From Narthecium ossifragum (Eukaryota; Streptophyta; Magnoliopsida; Dioscoreales; Nartheciaceae), in the NCBI GenBank assembly GCA_963920575.1, contig OY986968.1, forward strand, positions 25,798,129-25,862,128: a stretch of DNA of 64,000 bases, in the 5' to 3' direction. Position 1 is the first letter of the stretch. Each line of letters opens with the position of its first letter. Of the stretch, positions 11,831 to 22,657 are shown in pieces. A program made the translations under genes and the position numbers. The notes beneath the pieces were generated by a model. It did not search any database, had not been told where the DNA came from, and saw nothing but the letters and a program-made list of their open reading frames with translations.

Positions 11831-12075
11831 TGGACGATAAAATTGAGTAACATGTCCAATTATGACTTTTGGGCGATAATCGTCCATAATCCTTTAAATG
11901 ACGGTGCCATATGGACGATATCGTCCATTTGGTTAAAATTCTATCGTCCATTTTGGTCGATAGATTCCATCGTTTCATTTGGTCGATATTTTATCGTCCA
12001 TTTGGTCGATAGATTCTATCGTTCATTTGGTCGATAGGTTTCATATGGTCGATAAGATTATGAAGTTATCGTCCA
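11831..12075. promoter_or_regulatory. TGGNCGATA motif cluster in U3 (3' LTR)
   Basis: By hand count 13 copies of TGGNCGA or its complement TCGNCCA lie in 245 bp, most extended to TGGNCGATA. N is A, G or T on this strand. They are often arranged as facing pairs such as TATCGTCCA-TTTGGTCGATA. The cluster lies at the 5' end of the LTR, 240-490 bp upstream of its TATA box, where enhancers of LTR promoters lie. Confidence 0.65.
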
Positions 12076-12137
12076 TTTAAAATTGCATTTTGCTTACGTG
12101 TCCGTCATTTATGATTTAGCCATTATTTTGGCTAACA

Positions 12138-12148
12138 TTTTGCCCCCC
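12138..12148 (-). other. Polypurine tract (plus-strand primer) next to the 3' LTR
   Basis: On the minus strand GGGGGGCAAAA immediately precedes the LTR start TGTTAGCC. This is the expected position and purine composition for the primer of plus-strand DNA synthesis. Confidence 0.75.
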
Positions 12149-12339
12149 ATGCGGTAATCGAGGAGACACTTTGATGACGAGGTGACCGCATCATCCGGGA
12201 TTTGACCGCTTTGCCTAGGTTTTCAAATTTAATCATGGCGGATGTTTAGGAAAATGAACCGCTGCGCCGTTTCTTTTCTCTATCCAAATCTTTTGAGATC
12301 CGGCATTTAAACCTTCTGGCAAGTAACGACAAAAAACTC

Positions 12340-12491
12340 TTTATTTAAATTCCTTCCTTCAGCCAGAAAAGAACTTTCTTCGCCTGTCTTCTTCTTCAAG
12401 TCTCCTAGGGTTTTATTGCTCTTCACCTACCTGTGCGGCGGTTCTTTGTTCTTTTCCTCTTTAACTCCGGCATCTATACTCGTTCGTCATC
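12340..12491 (+). promoter_or_regulatory. Promoter and leader of the plus-strand accessory gene
   Basis: A TATA-like TTATTTAAAT at 12341-12350 is followed by a pyrimidine-rich leader with TCTCCTAGGGTTTTATT, then the ATG at 12492. This suggests the accessory gene has its own promoter inside the element and does not rely on the LTR, whose promoter points the other way. Confidence 0.45.
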
Positions 12492-15400
12492 ATGGTGCGT
12501 GAGATCAAAGTTGACAACGCTGTGCAGAAGGAGGTGATGTCCGCTGTGAGAGATTTCAATGAGAATATGAAGTCAGATGACATCAGGAGTGGTTATTTGG
12601 TCCGGGAAGGTGATCCTAACTCTCAGTTATGTATTTTGGGTCCTTGCTTCATTCCTGAGAGTATTCCTTCCCTTGGTGCCGAGGAAGCTTTTCTTGTTCA
12701 TTCTTTTCCTACTTCTGTCGATTTGCCCTTTTCTAGAACCCTAAATCTCTCTTCCCTTTCTTCAAAAAACCCTATCGTCTCATGGCCATTGGTTGATGAC
12801 ACGTTTGTCAAATGGTATAATAGGATGATTAGCCATTCTGAAACTAAGTCAATTTTTTCTGAGGCGGGTATCTTAGATTTCTTGGACTTGAGCACCAGGG
12901 TTCCTCTTCAAGATTCTAATTTGCTTATTTCATCGTTTCTCTTTTGGTCGACAGAATATAACAATTTTGTCTTCCCTTTTGGTTCGCTCACTATTACTGT
13001 ATTGGACATATCGCTCTTAACTGGCTTAACTCCACTTGGTACTTCTGTATTGGCCAATATGGACGTACCCAAGAAAGAAATTGTTTTTGAGGCCGATAAG
13101 AACTATAGCCTTTTCATTAATTACTATGCCAAGTTATCTGAGAGTGATGGTCCTCCAAACTCTCTTGAACGATTAGCGTTCATTTACTATTGGCTTTGTA
13201 AATTTGTCCTTTGCCTTCCTGCCAAAAAACCTGTCAAGGGGTACATTCCTCTCGCTCGGGATCTTTCCTCAGGCAAACAAGTTTTTTCTCTTGCTCCTTT
13301 TATTTTGTCGGCCATTTATCGAGGAATGTATCTCGTCCTTGAGCAGTTGAGAGAAGGGGGTGGTTTGACGGGATTTGGTCCTTTGTGGCTCGTCCAATTA
13401 TGGCTCAGAGCTTACTTCCCTGATCTTCACATGCCACCTTCATCGTCATCGGCCAGAACTCAAGGTCATCTGTATCTTTCTTCATCTTCTATTCCCAAGT
13501 CCTTTCAACAGGCGTTCAATTATTTCTATACTTTGTCCACTTTTTCTTCTTATCGTCCATTCAATCCTGAGTCTCACCCCTCGTCCATTAAGCCTTTGCT
13601 TGATCTTTCTTCAGACTTAGAGTCTGATGATAAAATATTGGCTTGGGCCCGTTTTCTTATCGGCCGTGACCTTCATTTTGATACGGCTTGGGGCAAGGCG
13701 AATAATAAATGTGGAGTAGAAGTTTATGCTCCCAATTTTGCTGCTCGCCAATTTGGCCTTAAACAATCTTGGCCTGTGCTACCATACTTCAGTTTCAATA
13801 TCGTCGCTAGAGGACGATGTGTTTTCTCAGAAATGGAGCGAGTAATTTATGTAGATAAAAGAGAATTGCTCCTCATTAAAAGGTTTAGGCTTAGATCTTT
13901 TGAGCCTACTAGCGAGATTGAAGCTAGTATCACAGATAGCTGGAAAGAAATGGTCGATGAACGTCTTTTCTTTGCTGACAAGGACTTGGTTTTTGAAAAG
14001 TTCATTCCTCCAAGGGAAAAGAGAAGACAAAAGCAAGTGGCTGCTAGTCATCGACCAAGCAAACGAAAGACGAAAGGTATATCTCCATCGTTCTCCTTGA
14101 TTTTTTGATATCCTTTCTTCATCTAATACAATATGATCGATAGGTTCAGACGATGAGGGCGATGCGCCACCTAAAAAGAAGCGCGGTAAAGGAAAAACCG
14201 TCGTCCAACCTCAACCATCTTCTTCTCCAAAAAATAAATCATCTCCTCGATCGATAAATTCTGACGATGAGGATGATGAACCACTCACAAATAGACGTAG
14301 TAAAGGAAAAACTATCGTCCAACCTCAACCATCTTCCTCTCAAAAAGATCAGTCATCTTCTCGGCCAATTGCAGAGGAAAAGATTGATTCTCCTGGCAGC
14401 AGTCATCGAAGCAGTCAATCTGCTCATGATAAGTAAGTATCATAACGTTTTCCTTTCCTATTACACTTGTATTCTTCGTTTGATACTTAGACTTTTATAT
14501 ATTCAGAACTGCTGTAGAAGTGGGCTCCAGTACTCCGAGCTCCTTGTATTCTTTGTCTCCTTCTCGACCTACACCCAAAGTTTTTGAGGTTGTGGTTGAT
14601 ACATCTCCATCACGAATGATCGAGGAACATCCTCCAACTTCTCCTGATCGTGGTGATGAGAGTATGCCTCCAAATTCCTCGGCCAAATCTTCCTCAAAAG
14701 CCAAGGCGCAAGTACGTTCTGGTGGTAGATTCAAACGACTCGCCCAAAAGAATATAAAAGTATAGATAACTTTTATTTTATTAATGATCGATTTATCGAC
14801 CATTCTCTAATGTTTAAACCCTTTTAGGAATCGAGGAAGCAAAATTCTGTCGGCCAAAATTCTGGTCGAGAAGATGAGGATGAAGACGATAGCAATATCT
14901 TTGATGTCTTGAATATGACTCCATCTAAACCAGGTTTGTCATTAACTGGTAGAAAACTCGTTCATGGTCCGTATAGTTTTTTACGAGACCTTGGTAATGC
15001 GAGTTTATCTTCTGTATCAGCTTCTCCTAATATCCCAGCTGCTCCAACTCAAGTTGAAGATCTCTCGACCAAAACTGCTAAGCCGGGCATCGCTGCTTCT
15101 CCAGTTGTCTCATCAACAGAGGCATTACCTACATCCCCAAAACCTCGTCGCGGTGTCCCTGAACCAGTAATGGCCGATATTATATCGCCCACTTCTCATG
15201 TTCCAACATCAACTATTGATGTTCACACAAGGGCGACTATTAAAAGCCCTACAGCTGCTCCCCCTACGATGAAGGCTTCAACTTCATCTTTTGTTACCTC
15301 CACTGCTCATCCATCCAGCTCTACCTCTTCACAGGTATTCATCGCTCAATTTGATTCTGTTGATCATTTAGTGTTAAATATTACTGAATACGTTTTTTTT

Positions 15401-16131
15401 TTTTTTTTTTTTAGGGCGATCTCGCCCATTTAATGAATATTGTCCAGGCCTTCTCGAATTCCTGGCACTCCATAGTGACTGCCAAGAAAGCGGCTGTTGA
15501 CTCTGAAATTGCACAAGGGAGTCAACATGAAGAGTTCAGGCGAGCCTTATCTCAATGTCTTGTAGTTTTGGACAAGCTACCTGAAGAAGATCTCACCAGA
15601 TCAGATAGCGAAGCACTGGACCAAGCTATAACACCCTTTCTTTCTGTGGATCCAACAATCTTAGGGTTTTCGTCTAGTGATATGGACGATATCCACAACA
15701 TCAAGATCAAGATTGAGAGTCTAACTGCTGAGAGAAACAACTTGATGAATGAGATAGTTCTTATAGGGGAACGTCAAGAGCGGCGTACCCATATCAAAGA
15801 CGTCATCAGCAATCGTGTCAAACAACTTCAGAAAAATACTGATGAGATTGGCGAAACAGAATCAGAGATCCTTGGTTACCAGAACCAAATGAAAGAATTA
15901 GAGGAAAAAATCGCCCAGTGTACTACTAAAAAGAACTATCTCCTTCGCGAAACTACTCAACTGGCTGAGGAAGGCAACCAAATGATACAAGAGTATGTCG
16001 CTTTGGAGGCGAATTCTTCAAAAGATCGCCAAGTCGAGTTGAAGGGTGAGCTTGTGAAGAACAAACAACGTTTTCGGGCAGTCCGTGAAAAGATTGCTCT
16101 TTTATCTCAAAATCTCTCTCTGAAGAGATAA
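12492..16131 (+). CDS. Accessory plant-mobile-domain (PMD) gene, antisense to gag-pol
   Basis: Five exons join in frame with canonical GT-AG sites: 12492-14076, 14144-14432, 14507-14759, 14828-15334 and 15415-16131, giving 1116 aa. Residues about 40-460 resemble the aminotransferase-like plant mobile domain (PMD, PF10536 type). Marks include a W-x-F/W-rich start (SWPLVDDTFVKWYNRM), FGSLTITVLDISLLTGL, and LARWL-like helices. A basic tail follows, with a 38-residue tandem repeat (SDDEGDAPPKKKRGKGKT and SDDEDDEPLTNRRSKGKT), then a Ser/Pro-rich linker. The last about 235 residues are a predicted coiled coil. PMD proteins are known both as transposon-borne ORFs and as host factors (Arabidopsis MAIN/MAIL1) acting in transposon silencing. 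Antisense extra ORFs between integrase and the 3' LTR are known in Tat elements such as Grande. All exons are open, unlike gag-pol. The role is unknown. Confidence 0.85.
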
Positions 16132-16292
16132 CTTTTCCTTGTCTGATATGAGCGATAAAATCATGTAATGCCACAGTTTTGGCCGATATTTTGTAATGAA
16201 CATATTTGTTAATTGCTCTCGTCCAAATCTCAAGGACGTATTTTATTAATTACTGTCGTCCATATTTTAAGGACGTTTTTCTTCTATGCCTT
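16132..16292. terminator. Convergent 3' region between PMD gene and integrase
   Basis: The two opposite transcription units end tail to tail here, 161 bp apart. The spacer contains several TCGTCCA/TGGCCGATA words and AATAAA-like, T-rich polyadenylation context on both strands. Confidence 0.4.
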
Positions 16293-17174
16293 TTATTCCA
16301 TTGATGGGTAATACTTCTTAATGTATCGACCATTTATCATTGATCGATGCAAACCACCGTCAATATTCCGCTGTTGATATGATCCATTTGGAAATACTTG
16401 ATCGATTAAGTATGGTCCTTCCCAGTTAGGCGACCACTTTCCATATTTGGGATCATTACGATCTATAGGTAGGATTGTTTTCCAAACTAGATCTCCTTCT
16501 TGAAACTCTTTTGATACTACTCTTTTATTGTAGATATCGGCCACTTTTAACTTTTGCGCCTCTATATTTTCTAAGGCAATAGCTCGTTGTTCATCGAGTT
16601 CTAAAAGATTATACATTAATGCATCTTCATACTCTTTACTAGTTGAGCGATCTTGTTCCATAACTCTGGGCGATAGAACATTTATCTCAGCAGGTAGTAC
16701 CGCCTCTTGACCATAAACTAATTGATAAGGCGTAACTTTAGTACTAGACTTAGGTGTAGTTCTATGTGCCCATAACGCTCTTAATAAACCTTCATGCCAT
16801 TGCCTTGGGTTGTCGTCCATCATCTTTCTTATGATTGACTTGATGGTTTTGTTGGATGCCTCAGCTTGCCCATTAGATTGGGCGTAATAGGGTGTAGAAT
16901 TGGCTATATTAATTTTATACTTAGCTAAAAAATTCTTTACCCTTGAACTTACAAACATTGTCCCTTGATCGGACACAATTGTTTGTGGAATGCCAAATTT
17001 ACATATGATGTTTTCCCAAATGAAATTTATTACTTGATCATCAGAAACATTTTTTAATGGGATCGCTTCTACCCATTTGGTAAAGTAATCTGTTGCCACA
17101 ATTACAAACTTGTGCAACATGGATGATGGAGGATAAATTTTTCCTATAATGTCTATCGCCCAACATCTGAATGG
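16293..17174 (-). pseudogene. Integrase core and C-terminus
   Basis: The minus frame carries the integrase catalytic core. ATDYFTKWVEAIPL holds the first Asp, IVSDQGTMFVS the second Asp, and AQSNGQAEASNKTI the Glu. A conserved C-terminal region of the GDLVWKTI and WSPNWEGPYL type follows. It inserts the cDNA into the host genome. The frame is open from the preceding in-frame TGA (17177-17175) to its own end, and the first Met is internal to the domain. It is therefore a downstream piece of the broken polyprotein and not a separate gene. Confidence 0.9.
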
Positions 17175-18122
17175 TCAAGGTTTAACGATGATCGATAATT
17201 CACTTGCTGGAGCTCGCTGTAATGGACCATGTCTTTGGCATGACTCACATCCCTTGGCATATATAGCACACTCCTCCCCCATGTGCGGCCAATAAAAGCC
17301 ACTGCGCATTATTAGCCAGCGCATTTTGATGCCAGATTGATGTGCTCCACAAACACCATTATGTATCTCGGCCATTGTCAATTTGGCCTCATCAGGATGC
17401 AAACATCGCAATAAAACTCCATCTGGTCGACGTTTATATAAAACGTCGTTTTGTAGAAAATAATGTATCGCTTTAAGACGGATTTTTCTATCGACCTTAA
17501 GCGATGGATTTTTTAAGAAATCGACGATTGGGGTCCGCCAATCTGGTTGGCTATTGATTTGACTTACCTCATTTGGCCGATGATATCGCTCTAGTGCAGA
17601 TTGTGTTATACCAGAACGGAAATCGTTCGTGCCCCCCAAGTGCTTTAACACTTTATAACCTGATGCTATTTGGGCGAGGGTATTAGCCTCATCGTTCTGC
17701 AATCTTGGAACGAAAAGTAATTCAAAATCATTAAAACGATTTAATAGCATTAGAGCGATTTGATGAAATGGAATTAAGATATCGCTCTGGCATTTATAAT
17801 GTCCAAGTATATGATTTATCACTAATTGTGAATCACCTTTGATTTGCACATTGGACACTCCTAAGTCTAACAAAATTTCTAGGCCGATGATTAGAGCTTC
17901 ATACTCAGCCTGATTGTTAGTACATAGTTGCGATAAAGTATACGCAAATTTATATTTGCGCCCAATGGGCGATAGGATTGTGATTCCTAGGCCAGCTCCG
18001 TTGATAGTTTTAGAACCATCAAAATACATTGTCCATGGGGTGAGCGATACGTTGCTAATTTCTCGCTCTAACTCATTTGGTATATCTACACAAGGATAGT
18101 CAGCTAAAAAATCGGCCAATGC
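17175..18122 (-). pseudogene. Archaeal-type RNase H and integrase HHCC domain
   Basis: The piece begins ALADFLADYP directly after an in-frame TAG. The additional RNase H follows: MYFDGSKTINGAGLGI (Asp), NQAEYEALIIGL (Glu), IKGDSQLVINHI (Asp), and RLQNDEANTLA (Asp). An integrase zinc-binding segment with H-x3-H and C-x2-C follows (VCGAHQSGIKMRW, CESCQRHGP). Two RNase H domains in tandem are diagnostic of Tat elements. All four acidic residues are present. It ends in an in-frame TGA at 17177-17175, with no frame change to the integrase core. Confidence 0.9.
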
Positions 18123-19436
18123 CTAGCCCTTAATAGCCTTTTGAGACAGAAATTGAATATCAAATTCAGCCAATGTTAAAACCCAATAACTAATACGTTG
18201 GTGCAAAATTGGCCGAGAAAACAAGAATTTCAATACATTGAACTTAGATATCAAGTAGACTGTTACAGGTTTTAAATAAGCGCGAAGCTTGGTACACATA
18301 AAATACAAGGCCAGGCACAACTTTTCTATGGCCGAGTATTTTTGTTCATAAGATAACAATTGTCTACTTAGATAATACACTGCTCTCTCAGCTCCACCTT
18401 TTCCTTCTTGCGCCAAGAGACCGCCTATTGATCGGTCTGCTGCAGCGATGTAAAGCTTCATGGGTTGTCCCAACCTTGGCGGCGCCATAACTGGTGGCGT
18501 TGATAAACATTGCTTCAAGCGCTCAAAGGCTTGTTGATGTCGCTCTTCCCAGACGAAGTCGTCTTCATTCTTTAATCTTAAGAGCGATGAAAACTCTTGA
18601 GTTTTACCTGCACAGTTAGCAATAAACCTTCTTAAGAAATTCACTTGACCAAGAAACTTTTGCAGTTCTTTCTTAGTCTTTGGAGGGCTAGCCTCTAATA
18701 TAGATTTTGCTTTGTTTTGGTCAAGTTCTATTCCTCGCTGATGGACGAGAAAACCAAGGAAATTCCCTGCTTGCACACCAAAGGCACATTTCAAGGGATT
18801 CAACTTTAAATTATATTCCCTCATTCTCTCAAAGGTTTTGATTAACTGCAAAAAGTGATCGGCCATGATTGGTGATTTTACTACAATGTCATCGACATAG
18901 ACTTCAATAAAATGGCCAATCATATCATGAAAAATCAAGTTCATTGCTCGCTGATAAGTAGCACCATCGTTTTTTAGACCAAAGGGCATAACAACCCACT
19001 CATAACTTCCAAGTGATCCTGGACATCTAAATGCCGTTTTATGAACATCATTATCGGCAATATAAATTTGATTATAACCAGAATACCCATCCATAAATGA
19101 ATATATTTCGTGCCCAGCGGTGGAATCAACCAAATTATCGACCGATGGCATAGGGTACTCATCTTTGGGTGTAGCCAAGTTTAAATTTCTAAAATCTATA
19201 CAAACTCTAAGTTTGCCATTTTTCTTCTTAACTGGCACTATATTAGAAAGCCACTCTACATATCTGGCCGTTCTAATAAAGTTTGCATTTAATAATCGTT
19301 CAATTTCTTTCTTTACTTCTGGGATTATGTTAGGAGCAAAACGTCTAGGCGCCTGCTTATATGGTTTGAAATTTGGTCGAGTAGGAAGCTCATGCTCTAC
19401 AATATTCCTATCTAAACCAGGCATTTCTTTATAATC
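18123..19436 (-). pseudogene. Reverse transcriptase and first RNase H
   Basis: Contains all Gypsy RT blocks: RFAPNIIPEVKKEIERLL, KKNGKLRVCIDFRNLN, SFMDGYSGYNQI, AFRCPGSLGSYEWVVMPFGL, and the catalytic YVDDIVVKS near residue 175 of the piece. A retroviral-type RNase H follows (LYIAAADRSIGGLLAQ, YSAIEKLCLAL). It copies the element RNA into DNA in the cytoplasmic particle. The segment is framed by in-frame stops at 19439-19437 (TGA) and 18125-18123 (TAG). Active-site Asp residues are intact, so breakage looks recent. Confidence 0.93.
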
Positions 19437-19751
19437 TCATGCAAAGCAATCTTTATATGAACGCAAAATAGCAATGAGTTCGTTCCTTACCTCTTGGGCG
19501 ATAAGTTTACTAATGAAGGTTGGGCGATGCTCTGTGCCATCACCAAGGTCGATTTCTTCCAATGGGTCTTGAGCTTGCATATTTCCACGTTTGCCATAGG
19601 GGACTTCTTCCTCTTCTTCTTGGGGAATCTCTTTTAAACAATCTAAGTCATTCTCTTCTTGTGCAGCGAACGCTTCCACTTGATAAGCCATTAGCTTGGC
19701 TTTTAAGGCCGTTACAGCGGCCTGATTTCTTTCAGAGTCTGAACTCATCAT
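19437..19751 (-). pseudogene. Protease-RT linker region of pol
   Basis: An acidic 104-residue segment with LIAQEVRNELIAILRSY near its end, which normally leads into the RT N-terminus. It overlaps the end of the gag-protease frame by ATGA at 19751-19748. So it may be reached by a frame change or by termination-reinitiation; I cannot tell whether this is the natural arrangement or a mutation. It stops at TGA 19439-19437, directly before the RT start. Confidence 0.7.
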
Positions 19752-22657
19752 TTCTGACTGGTGGCCGGTGATCGGCCAGCTTTAGGTGCGAAGACCACTG
19801 AGGTTGGTCTTGCCGGATCAAACAGTTCTGCTATATGCTCTTTTAGCATAACTCCATTCTCAGATACCACTTTGAGTGTGTCTTCAAACTGAAGGAATTG
19901 CAAAGGCCCATAATTGCAATCATAGAAAGATGCCTCCAAAGCATGCGTGTCCATACTGTATGGCATGTTATCGGCCATAACTGACTCTACATTTCCTTCG
20001 TCGTTCCATAAGAATAAACACTGATGAAGAGATGACGGAACACACTGACTGGCATGAATCCAGTCTCGACCAAGCAGCACATTATAGCTGGTCGATGAGT
20101 CCATGACAAAGAATGCTGTCGTTCTTGTGACACTTCCAACTTTTATGTCCAAGGGGAGAATTCCTTTTGCTGGGGCTGGAACTCCACTGAATCCCGTGAG
20201 CGTGATATCCGTGGGGATAAGATCATTGTCAGTCTTTCGCAGCTTCTTCATCATCTTAGCTGGGATGACATTTACTGCAGCACCGGTATCAATCAGAACT
20301 CTGCTTACTGGGATTCCATTAATCTCGGCCTTGATGTGTAAAGGCCGTAAATGGCGAGTCATCGCCTCTGGCGGTCGTTCAAACACAGCCTTATCTTGAC
20401 CTTGAAGACCTTCTTTGCACGAACTGGTCGATGACTGAGTTTGACGGGCAACTGCTTTCCCCTTTGCCTTAGCTGCAACTTGAACGACCTCTGGATTCTC
20501 TTGACCATCCCATGATGGCCACTTCTGATCCTCCTTATCTTGTTCCTTCTGTGTCTCTGTCTCTTCCATGTCCCAACCAGTTGGAACGATTGGTACTTCA
20601 CTAGCTTGCGGCATATATTTGACTACCTCAGACTTGGGAACCCATTTCTTCACAATGGGATCACCATAGCAAACCAAGTAGTCAAACTTTCCACTTGGTT
20701 GGCCCTGAGTACTGATGGCTGGATTGCCTGCCTTGTAGAGATCCATCAATAGCTTCTTCTGGGAGATGTTTCTTCTCGCTGCCTCCTCATTAACTTTAAT
20801 GGGCACTTCTATCTCTACCCATTCAACATGTTCGACCATGGGCTCTTGTTCTTCATCTCCCCAACCAGTCGGAACAATTGTGGTTGATGTTGGTGGTATG
20901 ATATGGGCGACAACTTCCGTCTTTTTCACAAGACGCTTCACTTTGACGTCTCCATAAACCCGGAGATAATCATATCGGCCACTTGGCTGGCCACCTGGTC
21001 CAACTGCTGGATTTCCTTCCTCATACAACTGCCTTAATAGTTGTTCTGTAGATATATTCCTCCTCCAAGCTTCTTCACCAACATCGATTTTTTCTTCTAC
21101 TTCTACATACTCATCCTCTTGATCAAGCACTAAGTTTACTGGGGGTGAATTCTCCATTTCATCGACCAAGGTGGCCGATGTGTCCGCATTTTCCTCGACC
21201 AGCGTGGCTGACGATTCACCATCGGCCATATCTGATATATCAGAATCGCTTTCAATTGGACATTGTTGTCCAAGGCGACTTGGTAGAATGTAATTGTTGA
21301 CGATGACTGACGGGAGTGTTCCGAATCTGATCACTTGGCTTGCTCCAGTTTCATCATCATCATTCTTATTTGAACGATGGAACTTGCTTTTTGAAGATTC
21401 TGTTGGATTGGGAACAGCAACATCTTCTTCAATGTACTCAACCTCCTCATCCTGACTTGGGTTGGTTTCCTGGGCTTGCTTGGCTTTCATCATCTGGCCA
21501 TATTTCTTCTGGTGGCGACGGTACTGAGTCCTTGTCATCTCCTCCACAGGGACTGAGCGACGAGTATAGCAATTGTAGTTGTACCATCGCTCTGGCTTGT
21601 AAGGCTGAGGCATAAAACTTTTTGGGTACACATGAGGCTTAACTCGGTTCCACTGCCTTGACTGTGAATGAGGAAACTTGGTCCCGGAGAAAGGTGTCAT
21701 CGGGCGACTGAGATCCCAATGGCATCTTGGGCAGACATGTGGAATGGCAGGTTCCTTTCCTTTGTCTTGACCAAGTCTTGCGAAGACGTCTGGACGATTG
21801 TCGTCCTCGGTTTCATCGATGACGATCTTGAATTTTGGCAATTTTAAGTTCGCCACGTCAGTCAGCACCATCCCCACTGGAGCAGCCTTAGGGAAAGGAT
21901 TTGCATCAACTCCCATGTGTTTGACTGGGAAACCAATCCTACCAGAATCAATCGCATCCTGCAAAACATTACGGAAAACCAAACATTGGTTAGTGTGATG
22001 CGACCAAGCATTATGCCACTTACAATATCTTTTGCCCTTGATCTCATCAAGGCTTGGCATAGCATGTCCATCTTTTAATTTAACTTGTTTATCTTTGAGT
22101 AATTGATCAAAGATTTGATCAGCCTTTGAAACATCAAAAGAAAACTTCCGCATTGGACGTTTACCGTCTCTAATTACTTCTTTACCCTTAAGTTCTCGCT
22201 CAAGTTTGGCAAGAGCTTTACATATGTAAAGTTTTCCTTTAAGGAGCTCGGCCAAACAAACATCGTTCATGTTGTAGTTTTCTTCATCTACTTCACTAAC
22301 TTGGTTTATCTCATAATTAGTATCTCTATAATAAGTTCCCTTGGAAGAGGATTTCATCTGATCTTCTTCCCTCAACAATTGCTCATAGCGTATTGCGCTA
22401 GTCTGCAGTTGAAATAGGTCAATAAAATCTCTGTCTTGAAACTTCTTCTTAAGTTCAAAGGCTAATCCACTTTGAGCGATTTTTACAAATTCCCTTTCAG
22501 GCAAAGGAATAAAACATCTACTTCTCGCTCTTTTAAATCTTTGTAAAAATGATTCAGCATTCTCATCTGGCCGTTGTCTAAGTTGAGCTAAATTGGCCAT
22601 TGTGATTTCCGGTTCTGATTTATAAAATTGAGAATGGAACGCATGTTCCATTTGCTG
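19748..22657 (-). pseudogene. Gag C-terminal half, zinc knuckle and protease
   Basis: After the in-frame stop at 22660-22658 a long frame encodes the capsid-like segment (MEHAFHSQFY... with LRQRPDENAESFLQRFKRA). A zinc-knuckle-like Cys/His cluster follows at about residues 210-223 (CKWHNAWSHHTNQC), then a long acidic linker holding a duplicated module of about 85 residues (512-597 and 607-693). An aspartic protease with the active site DTGA at 788-791 (RVLIDTGAAVNVIP) and LLGRDWI comes last. The protease matures the polyprotein. The linker between zinc knuckle and protease is unusually long for gag-pro, and its repeat has no family I recognise. Confidence 0.9.
20573..21118 (-). repeat. Duplicated 85-residue module between gag and protease
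   Basis: Copies A (21118-20861) and B (20833-20573) align along their length. Shared marks are RRNIS-x2-LL-x2-LY-x2-GNPA, GQPSG-(R/K)-(Y/F)-DYL, YGD-x-(I/K)-VK, K-(T/S)-EVV, and IVPTGW. Clear divergence between copies with conserved key residues argues for an old, selected duplication and not slippage. Confidence 0.8.

Larger units (their letters stand above)
10865..12137 (-). repeat. 3' LTR of the Tat element
   Basis: Relative to the minus-strand coding direction this is the 3' LTR. It differs from the other LTR by a 6-bp insertion (CAAAAG-type, near 11280), G-run length (10 versus 13), a T-run change, and scattered substitutions. It holds the U3 motif cluster (11831-12075) and a TATA box (11587-11595). 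Confidence 0.95.

Noticed and set aside
12492..16131. PMD gene as an ordinary host gene
   Set aside because: It lies wholly between the LTRs, adjoins the polypurine tract side, and shares the element-wide TGGNCGAT words, so it is element cargo.
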